From the NCBI GenBank assembly GCA_900074885.1, contig FJUW01000030.1, positions 434,001-498,000 on the forward strand: a stretch of 64,000 bases of DNA, read 5' to 3'. This document shows positions 46,878-55,558 of the stretch, piece by piece (the first letter of the stretch is position 1; each line of letters starts with the position of its first letter). Below the pieces are notes generated by a model that saw only the letters and a list, made by a program, of their open reading frames with translations, did no database searches and was not told where the DNA came from. Source of the DNA: Rhynchosporium graminicola. Lineage: Eukaryota; Ascomycota; Leotiomycetes; Helotiales; Ploettnerulaceae. Both the position numbers and the translations under genes were made by a program.

Positions 46878-48771
46878 ATGTTGGCACGACTGCGACGATT
46901 TTGTAGCCCGGCACTGGCGACCCAGACCACGCACCGGGTTCTGGCGGTAGCAACCAGCAGAAAAGCACTTCATACAGCCCCTTCTCTGGAAACTAAGTAT
47001 CCAAAAGACTGTGAGCATGATATACATCCCATGAAGGATCTTTTTGCTTATTGCAACAGCGACTGATCCTTATCTCTATACTACCGGCCGCTGGCTGAAT
47101 CGTGATAAGCTACAACGCGAAGCCCGCTACATCAAGTTCGACTTTCCCGCACTATGCACACAGGCTGTGAATGCATGCCCCGGAGCCACAAAAGTCATTC
47201 GGTATGAGAAGAAGGAGGGAGGTTTCAATAGAGTCTTCATTCTATACTTGGACAATGGAGTGCGCGTCGTTGCTAGAGTACCATTCCGTATTGCAGGTCC
47301 GCGAAGATTGGCCACCAACTCCGAAGTGGCCACTATGGCTTACAGTATGATGATATCGCACTCAAAAGATTTCTGAGTCATCGGCTGATCCAATCTCCAG
47401 TGAGGTCATATACAAAGATTCCCGTCCCAAAAGTTCTTGACTGGAGCGACGACGATAGTAATTCTATCGGAACTGAGTACATCATCATGGAACACGTGCC
47501 TGGAGTTCAGCTACACGAGAAATGGCCTTCCATGAGTCCTCATCAACATATGCTGTGTGTCAAAAGAGCGACCTTTATGGTGACTGAGATGGCAAAACTT
47601 CCATTTCCAGCTTACGGAAGTCTATATTTCGCCGATGCGCCTATCGATCCGACGTCAAAAATTGAATTTGTGAATGGTTTCTGCATAGGGCCTCACTGTG
47701 GCACACGATACTGGGACTGTAACGCTGGAGAGACTCGGTCCTACGAAGAGAGGCCCCCCAACAGAGGTCCATGTAAGTTGATGTCTTTCCGGGAAAACCG
47801 TCATAAGATTGTAACCGCGGACAACGCTAACATGCATTTCGCTAGGGACGGATCTACAATCCTATTGCTCTGGCCTGATTGATAACGGCTTCTCACGAAT
47901 TCCAAAGGACAACAACCGGGTAGATGAGCTACCTTACCGTGGGTCCGTGCAAGAGCATCTCCGTCTCCTGAGCATCAGCGAGAAAGTAATTGCCGAATTG
48001 ATCAAAGCCCCGATGATCCAAAAAGTGGCCAGTCCAACTTTGCTTCACCCAGACATCCACAAAAGAAACATTTACGTCTCGGAGGACGATCCTTCCCTCG
48101 TGACCGCAATTATCGATTGGCAATCTACCAGTATCGAACCTACATTCGTATACGCGAATGAGACACCGGATTTAGTTGAAGATTCCACAGCTGACATCCC
48201 AATATTAGAAGAGTTGATGTCATCACCAGGAGAACACCCTTCAAACGTGGATACATCTGAGGGAACTGTGGTAGGTCCGGAAGAAGCAGCAAGGAAAAGA
48301 CACGAAAAAGATGTCTTGACATGCAAGCAAACCTTTGAAGTTATATTAATAGGCTTCGTTCGAAAACTCCATGATGCCAGGGCAATGGATCAAACTCTGC
48401 TCAGGCCTTTCGGCTACTGCGATGCATCTTGGAGAGACAGTGCGGCAGTTCTACGTCAAGAACTGATCGAGCTCTCGCAACACTGGACCGAGCTGGGGCT
48501 TCCTGGGTCTTGTCCGTACCAACCTACGCCAGAAGAGCTCAACGAGCACGCAAAGCAGTACGAGGATTTCGAAAGCATGCAGCAGTTGAAAATGTTCCTG
48601 AAGCGTGCCTTGGACGCGGATTCGGACGGATGGGTCCCCGCCGAGAACTGGGCAGGTGCAACGAAAGAGCATCGAAAAGTCTTCTCGCTGTGGATGGAGA
48701 GTATCAGGGAGTCTGGGGGTAGTGAAGACCGTGCCAGAAAACTTTGGCCTTTTGACCAGGTGAACGGATAA
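46878..48771 (+). CDS. AIM9-like mitochondrial protein with aminoglycoside-phosphotransferase fold
   Basis: Exons 46878-47010, 47060-47344, 47401-47772 and 47846-48771 (introns 49, 56 and 73 bp, phases match) give 571 residues. The first 40 residues are Arg/Ala/Ser-rich with almost no acids (MLARLRRFCSPALATQTTHR), a typical mitochondrial presequence. Then PYLYTTGRWLNRDKLQ, RVFILYLDNGVRVVARVPF (ATP-binding strand with Lys/Arg), YIIMEHVPGVQLHEKW hinge, LLHPDIHKRNIYV (HxDxxxxN catalytic loop) and AIIDWQSTS (metal-binding Asp). Known family: fungal APH-domain proteins including yeast AIM9/FMP29, affecting mitochondrial inheritance; substrate unknown. Phosphotransferase residues look intact. A generic APH-family protein is the alternative label. 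Confidence 0.8.
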
Positions 48772-50262
48772 TGCATATGTCGGGCCTGGCGCATACCCCA
48801 CCAGGCCACTCGCCATGTAGAGGGTGTTTTGAGCGTTTTGATGGCATGGGCCGATTGTTTTGAAAAAGTGGGTTGCGACAAGATGAAATGTATACATACC
48901 CTCTTGTTCCTACTTTCGGCGTTCTAAAATCAAAGTAGAATGATGAGCGTCTTCCAGTTCAAAGCACTACCTATGGCCCATTCGAGAATTTGATGGAGTA
49001 TCTAGGTTAAGGATCCATGGAAGGCTGAGACAGAAATTCACGTTGAGGTTGAGTGATCGTTCGTGGCGATGTACGCAGGGGTAATCATCTTTGTAGAACT
49101 GAATCTATGGTTGCCTGGTCGGGAATGTGGAATTTGCTTGACATTGGGGCAGCAGGTATCATAGAGGAGATGTTTGTAAGTGCAGGTGAAGCTTCTGTAA
49201 AGCTTGTGGCATATGATAGTGACTGCGAGATGTGAGGGTCGGTTGGAAGTTCGGATGCTGGGTCAGAGGTTTGTTTAGTATGACGATAAGGAAGTAGAGA
49301 GGGATTGAAGTCTTAGGGGGGGGAATGTGTGGTGAAGTTCTGGACAAGCTTTACTCGGTTTTTTTTCGTATGAGACGTGAAGAGAGAATGTGTTTCTTGA
49401 TGAGTTATGTTCTAAGCTCAGATGTAGCTAAACGTTGAGAAATAACACTTGCACGACAACAACAATCAGACAATAAACCTTTTGCTTCCCTCGTTTATGT
49501 AGACACTAGAAGATTTTCAAATACTCGGTAGTATCTGACTTTGGTTTTAAGTGAATACGCCTATCTCCCTGCCACTCGACAGAGGAAAAAAAGCAATTTG
49601 TCCTTGCAGAGTTTCGGCGAGATCTTCGGTCTGCTCTTTTGTAATTTCTTCTCCTAGTAGGGTGGGAATTGATATATATTGACACGAAAGAACACTGATA
49701 ACTTTTTATACTAATCAAATCAGAGACCTTGGGCACTCACTTATGGTGTTGCCTCAAATGAACGATCTTCGGCCAAGACTTTTATGAAGTGTTTGAGCCC
49801 GAATGTCCCGGAGAGTAATTTCGGAAACTCTGTTTCAGCGGGGAGTACATTAGTCTGTGGAAGCATGACGATATAAACGTGACGAGATTTTGGGAATTCA
49901 CGTATTGCTGTTATGTTGAGCTAGACCTGACGCTACTAAGCGAATATCCAGACCCCGAACTCCTCTTTTGGATATCGGCTCTGAAGTTTCGATACGACTA
50001 GCTCTGCGTCAGGAACTGACAGCAAAGATTTGGTGAGATTTAGAATTGACGATTTAATATCTCACAGCCTCATTTGCTAGCAAGAGGCAAATAATTGTGA
50101 TTGGAGCCAAATATAGCATCGTTGCCTGACTAGAGAACTTCATGCCTCCCAAGCTCGCAGGTTCTTGGAATTCACTACTTTCACTAGCTTTGTAACTCCA
50201 AACAGGTTATATTCAAAGGCTTCCTACTTTCACCTGAAGAATTCACCGATGTCAACCAACCT
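48772..50262. other. Intergenic stretch
   Basis: 1.5 kb with no supported gene. Small frames at 49053-49235 and 49506-49736 lack any motif. A T-run (ttttttttcg) at about 49360 and AT-rich sequence near 49440-49700 are seen. The right end should carry the promoter of the coiled-coil gene at 50263. Confidence 0.45.
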
Positions 50263-51502
50263 ATGAATATCTTAAGTCAGGCCGCATCTCCAGATCAACA
50301 AAACCTCCCACGAGTCTCCAGCAGCTCCATATCAAACACTTCACCACTCTCTTTCAGGAGCCACAACTATACCACCGCGACTACTGTTACAACAGCGGTA
50401 ATGTCTTCAACTATTCTCATCCTTCCCACAAGCATAAGCGTGAAGGATAAAAGGCCCACAACTCCAAATGCGGCCGGCCCATCCAAGTTTAAGCCTGAGA
50501 TCATTGATATCTCCGATGACATGGTATGTCTCTTAACAATAAAGGTGAACAAGACTGACCACAACTTTTGCGTAGGACGCTCCTCCTGAAAGTGCCGAAT
50601 CAAACAAGCGTAGAATGGATCATGATCATCACGAAGCTACTCCCAGCAAAATCGTCAAGAAAGAGCCTGCCGAAACTCCGAGCTTAGACTTACAGGCCAA
50701 CAGCAGCGGTGAAGCGCACCCAAGGCTTGTAGGAGATACCGCTATGAAATCTAATAAGCTATCTGGCGTTATGGCAGTCATCAATGAGGTTCAGAATGAG
50801 AATGAGGACTTGAAGCAACAATTGAGAGACGCCAAAGCAGAAGTCCAAACCATGAAGCTCAGTCATACAACACAAGTTGAGCAGTTGAATGCCGCTATTA
50901 CTCAGTTGAATACTGAGTTATCCTCTCGGCCAGCAATCAACATAGAGACAACAGAAGCTGACACTGTCGACGAAACCCGTGATGCTCATGTTATCCTTCG
51001 GCAGACCATTCTCGGAGCAAAGACGGAACTGAACCGGCTTCTGTATATGCTCAACCTTACCATGATGCAATGGGGAAGTGCCAGTATGAGAATTGCTTAT
51101 TTCGTCCACTTATTCCGCAAAAACAAGTTATCTCAGCAACTATCGCCCACTTCCACTTCTTCTTTGTGCAATCAGCAATCCGGCGCCTACTATGTCCCGA
51201 AGCAGCTCTACGATATCATTATGGACGATGCCAGTCCCGGCGTCCTATCTAGAATCACTTCAGAGTTTGAACCTATTCGAGCTGTCTATGAAGCAGAAAT
51301 CACAGAATCCAAGCGATCGTACGGAATCATGGCAGAATCGCGTGGTTATAGCATTGAGGAGTTAGAGTTGATGAGCCGCGGCCGAGGTGAGATTAGCAGC
51401 AAGGCTGAGGCCACTTATGCGTCGTCTCACCCGGGATCAACCCAAGGCGTGACTGGCGAGAAGAATGTTATCTCTGAGCAGAATCTCAACATTCAGGATT
51501 AA
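50263..51502 (+). CDS. Coiled-coil orphan protein, probably nuclear
   Basis: Exons 50263-50523 and 50576-51502 with a 52 bp intron (ATG/GTATGT...GCGTAG) give 395 residues. The N-terminal third is Ser/Thr/Pro-rich, followed by an acidic turn (EIIDISDDMDAPPESAESNK) and a KIVKKEPAE segment that matches a SUMO-site-like pattern. Residues about 170-215 form a coiled coil (NEVQNENEDLKQQLRDAKAE). The C-terminal half looks folded (PKQLYDIIMDDASPGVLSRI, EPIRAVYEAEITESKRSYG). No signal peptide. An internal ATG at 50401 could also start it. Family not recognised; together with the next gene it forms a same-strand pair of orphans with similar composition. Confidence 0.6.
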
Positions 51503-51722
51503 GCTACTCAAGTATCACACTCCAAAGGAGCAAATTCGGGGATTCTCTACTTAATCCGCAATTTGAGCGAGGAATATGTAAATATTGCAATGAAGGATGG
51601 ATTAGGAAGGATAGGATCGGTCCAGACAAGCCTTTTACCTGTAACCACTCCGTTAAGATTGCCATATAATTTTGCTTAAGAGTTGATGCCACATTCAATT
51701 TGCTCAAAGAAGTGAATCGGGT

Positions 51723-52271
51723 ATGTTCAGGCAGAAACCGAAAAGACCGCTCCTAACACTGACTAGCATCAAAAATAATTTACACACCGTCGTTCTTCCA
51801 CCGATCGATTTTGCAACTCCGAACAGCAACATTCACTTTGGCTACCTGCACCAACTCCCTGCCCTACCCACGTCAGAGTACGAGTACTCTCCATCAGATC
51901 TCCATGACGAGTACGAGGATCTTCTCAGAAGGAGCAATTCAGCCGATGCGCTGTTTTTGTTGTTGAACTCACCTCCTGAATTCAAACTCCACTTATCAGC
52001 TACCAACGTTCATGTAAGCTACTTAACTATTTCACGTGAGCTGCCAATGCTAATTATCCTCAAGGATATCTGCTACAACCACGATTCACACCCAATGGCG
52101 GACAACTCAAGAAATGCTGCCCCGGAGCCGGAGCATCAAAGCCGGCTACAAACTCCGCACAACCATAAGTTACAGCAGCAAGGTATGACTTCAAAATCCT
52201 CCGAGAAGAGAAAGACGAGCCAGGATTATGACGAGGACAGTATTGACGACCTGAAAGGTAAGAAACCCTAA
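51723..52271 (+). CDS. Orphan protein, two exons resolved, 3' end uncertain
   Basis: Exons 51723-52013 and 52065-52271 (51 bp intron GTAAGC...CTCAAG, branch-like CTAAT) give 165 residues starting MFRQKPKRPLLTLTSIKNNL. The first exon has an acidic Tyr/Ser stretch (SEYEYSPSDLHDEYEDLLRR); the second is Gln/His/Ser-rich and charged (SSEKRKTSQDYDEDSIDDLK). A GTAAGA donor at 52258 suggests that the true gene continues. Further coding-like pieces follow on the same strand: 52299-52440 (KSDNESEDGNAAL, AQQIKKETDPKTELW, then a GTGATC donor) and about 52590-52863 (HQQNFRNLEQQLDVVAQDAK to REAGFQ). I could not join these in phase. Function unknown. Confidence 0.4.
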   Translation: MFRQKPKRPLLTLTSIKNNLHTVVLPPIDFATPNSNIHFGYLHQLPALPTSEYEYSPSDLHDEYEDLLRRSNSADALFLLLNSPPEFKLHLSATNVHVSYLTISRELPMLIILKDICYNHDSHPMADNSRNAAPEPEHQSRLQTPHNHKLQQQGMTSKSSEKRKTSQDYDEDSIDDLKGKKP

Positions 52272-52589
52272 CGAGTCAAGGAGCCATCTCTCGTTACTAT
52301 GGCAAACGAGGACTCTGTATCTGACAAGTCTAGCACATCTTTCCATATAAAAGAAAAATCCGACAACGAATCTGAGGATGGCAACGCTGCCCTCAAGCCT
52401 CTGTCCGCTCAACAAATCAAGAAAGAAACAGATCCCAAAACTGAACTCTGGGTGATCATATCCAGCTGCTGCTCTAGATTTCTAATTTGCCGCTGATGAC
52501 TTTTTACAAGATCTTTAATTGTTGCTCGACTAATCTCGATTACTGTTTTTCGTTCAGGTGTACGAATCTTGCAAAAGCTAAATTCTGAG

Positions 52590-52863
52590 AGACAGCGAAG
52601 AAAGCGAGTCGAGCAACAATTTGGGGGATGTCGTGAAGGTTCACCAGCAGAATTTTAGGAATTTAGAGCAGCAGCTGGATGTAGTCGCACAAGATGCCAA
52701 GGTCAATATCATGATTGCGAATGGAAATCCTCCTGAGCATTATACGACCGGCCGAGGACGCCTGATCGAACTTTACCGAGAGTTCCGAAAGTTTATCAAT
52801 GAGAAGAAGGACATAGGTCCGGAGATCCTCGATAAATACTTCCGTGAGGCAGGTTTCCAATAG
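52590..52863 (+). CDS. Possible 3' exon of the preceding orphan gene
   Basis: Open frame preceded by a strong pyrimidine tract and CAG acceptor (ctgtttttcgttcag ending at 52558). It encodes a helical segment (NFRNLEQQLDVVAQDAKVNI) and a charged end (RLIELYREFRKFINEKKDIG) finishing REAGFQ. A TAA at about 52580 in this frame separates it from the acceptor, so a second acceptor is needed or the frame has been damaged. Context and strand suggest it belongs with the gene starting at 51723. Confidence 0.3.
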
Positions 52864-54245
52864 AGACAGGAACTCTATCAAAGTCCGAAAGCCACAACGC
52901 ATCAGAAATCTCATCATCGCTATCTGATATCGATGAGGAACTTTCTGCATTTGGGCGCAGAGTCAACGCCAGGGATATTGCGATCAGAAAGGCTATAGCC
53001 GCTGACCTAAACATATAGCGTAAGGACCAATTCCCCGTCAAACTCGAGATTTGCTAACATATATGCGGCTTAAAGATGGACAAAGTAACACAAATGACTG
53101 ATTCATGCTCTTGAGCACGATTGTTTTTGCCTGTCTATTCGCGGCAATGAATTATGATCAGAATGCTACCACCTTCTACTTTTCTCTCGGCCTCAGCTAT
53201 TGCTTTCCTTCGGTAGTTCCTTTCTTATTTCTTTTTTCATTTACATCGAGGGCATAGTGGTGGATGGTTTGAGAGACGGAGATGGAGGATTCGCAGCAAT
53301 CTCTGCTCAGCATCACTTCGAGCTTCGCTCTTGCTCATCGGTTCTATGCACTTTCTTTTCTTCTCCATTGTCTTCTCGACTGAGAAGAGTCAGGAAATGG
53401 GAATACTTGGAGTGGAATCGAATGGATTTAGAGCAATAATAAGTTAGCATGACTGCTGGCACTAACCAAAGTAGTGAACTTGAACAATTTGCACCGAATC
53501 AACTCGTGAGATCAATAGCCACACATCTATTCCTGGACTGATCGATCATGAATACAAGCAAGTGTACATAATATGCTTGACAGCTGCACGAATGTCAGCG
53601 ACATTGTCCCCGAATATTATCATCACTTAGAAACTCAAGCGGTAATTCACACGCTCTATCTTGACAGCCTTCGCACCGATCCATCTCCTTCCTTCCGAAA
53701 TCGCTTCTCCCCAAAATGTTTCCTGTCTCGTTGATATCTAGTGATAGTGCCGTTGTTTACCAATGATCTGAAACTGGTAAGGCACAATCACTGTATCCAC
53801 CAAAATATACAGAAGAGGTGTGACGTTGATAGACTACGTCGAGAGTAACATCGTCAATAGAGTTTGATTTGCGGGCCGACAACTGTTCTTCCTCTGGTTC
53901 TGCGGGAATTAACTACACTTGTCCTGTTCTGGAGAATATTTCCCAATGTTGGCTCATTATTCGGACAGTGTGAAAAAGTGAGTCTTGATCAGAGTTGCAG
54001 GAAATTACTGATGCGAATAGCTTGACTTGCAATATCGTTGTCCTCTTGTCTTGCCTTTCTCCAAAATATGATATAATCTTCCTTCGCATCTATGATTTCA
54101 GAGTTACGCACTCGGCCCTCTGTCTCTCTAGTAAATGGCGACGAAATAGCCAAGTTGCTTGAGCTTGTACCTGTTCTCTTCTGTTGCTTGAGTGTATTGA
54201 TTCTATGCTCGCTGTAAGGTCTTGTTCCTGGCTCTTAGGTGTCCA
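52864..54245. other. Intergenic stretch
   Basis: 1.4 kb with no supported gene. Small frames (for example 53200-53439) are Ser/Phe-rich and lack motifs. Confidence 0.45.
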
Positions 54246-54500
54246 TTAGGTGTCAAATTTCTCCCAACGATCCTTCAGATACTCACTGCTTAGAAGCGCT
54301 CGTGTATGCATAATATAAAATACCGCTGGTACCGGTGGTTCATCACCAAACACGGATCTGAAGGCTCCAGAGACCTTTCTCTTACTAGCCTCGTTATCTC
54401 CTGCTGGGAGAGTATCGCTGATTGAGACAAAGATCAACCCTGTGCCACAAAATTCTTTCAGGATTTCACGCGGAGAGTTGAAAGAGAACGTACAAGGCAT
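54246..54500 (-). CDS. Small hypothetical protein (84 aa)
   Basis: ATG 54498-54500, start MPCTFSFNSPREILKEFCGT, stop at 54246. The sequence alternates hydrophobic strands and short charged helices (GLIFVSISDTLPAGDNEASK, RKVSGAFRSVFGDEPPVPAV, FYIMHTRALLSSEYLKDRWE) and looks folded rather than random. No signal peptide or known motif. It stands alone between two non-coding stretches and could be a lineage-specific gene or a remnant of a larger one. No splice partner was found upstream. Confidence 0.35.
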   Translation of the reverse strand: MPCTFSFNSPREILKEFCGTGLIFVSISDTLPAGDNEASKRKVSGAFRSVFGDEPPVPAVFYIMHTRALLSSEYLKDRWEKFDT

Positions 54501-54760
54501 TGTGCGTTTCTTTATGTCTTAACCTTTTTTTGTCAGAGACCAGGCCTCTGCCAATCAACACCTTTTTCCGAAACATTTGGTAACAAGCAGAACAATGGAC
54601 TTATATTCCATATATCAACCAACACTTTCTTGCTCTGAATATGTCCCCCCTTGCTCAAACACATTCATACCTTCCAACATCTCCCCATCAAACTCAATTC
54701 AAATCCAACAAACCAAGCAAAACTCAGCCCAACCTAAGGACATCACTCGAGAATCCCAAA

Positions 54761-54961
54761 ATGTGCTACAAACAAATCCACAAATACACCGTCTGTTCAC
54801 ACGGCGAGTTTCATAGCATCCGCCGCTGTCAATGGCGCGATTGCGACGGACCCGGGCGTGAAGAAGTCCACGTCCCCGTTCCAGGACGGTGTCAGCAATG
54901 CGAGTGGGCCGCCGAGAATATCAGCAGTTCGAATCCGAGACAAAATGGGATAAGAAGGTAG
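54761..54961 (+). CDS. Very small Cys/His-rich protein, MCxK type
   Basis: 66 residues from ATG 54761, start MCYKQIHKYTVCSHGEFHSI. An open stretch upstream to 54641 has an earlier ATG, but the start at 54761 follows a CCCAAA-ATG context and gives the recognised pattern. Cys/His positions: MC, VCSHG, RCQWRDCDG, RCQQCEW, fitting a small metal-binding fold. Compare the 135-residue gene at 45697, which begins MCHKLYKTFTC. Known only as a recurrent type of small fungal protein; function unknown. No signal peptide. Confidence 0.6.
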   Translation: MCYKQIHKYTVCSHGEFHSIRRCQWRDCDGPGREEVHVPVPGRCQQCEWAAENISSSNPRQNGIRR

Positions 54962-55558
54962 GAGATAGGCTGGACCTGTTGCCGATTATGTAAGATGGAA
55001 TAGGATGAATCAAAATTTTCGCAAATAGGATTGTGCTATATGCTGTAATGATGAATAAGATTGATTTAAGCCGAACTTGAAAGCAGGGGGAATGTTAAAT
55101 GCCTGTTCTTGTCATTTTGAGTTGTTGATAGGCCTTGATGATCGTTGATGTTGGGAGAAGCAACTGTGAATAGTTGGGCGATCGTTCTCGCGAAACTCTA
55201 ATAGAAAAAAAACATATCGCTGGAACACAATTCACAAGAATAATCCTTACGGCCTTTGAGTTCTGGATGTATCAAGCAACATACGAACAGAGAAGTTAGC
55301 TCTAAGATTGAGTAGCTCATTTTTGCCAGTTTGCCCTCTTATAACGCCCAGGCAGCCAGTACCGAGCAGTAAGATCGCTACAAAAGTATACTCAATGGCC
55401 GCTAAAGTAATATGATTCTAAATAATGCCAAGGTGCAATCAAATATCTGATACCGAACAAGTCTTTTCTAGGTATGTAAAGCCAAATGTTGCTTTTCTAG
55501 CATTTACCTTACATAACCATGAATCTATGTCATCTCGAGTCTTTCAAGCGGAGCACTG
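54962..55558. other. Intergenic stretch
   Basis: 0.6 kb, mildly AT-rich, with no supported gene between the small Cys-rich gene and the kinase wreck. Confidence 0.45.

Noticed and set aside
47655..47837. Minus-strand frame inside the AIM9-like gene
   Set aside because: Shadow of the plus-strand exons, which have matching splice phases and APH motifs.
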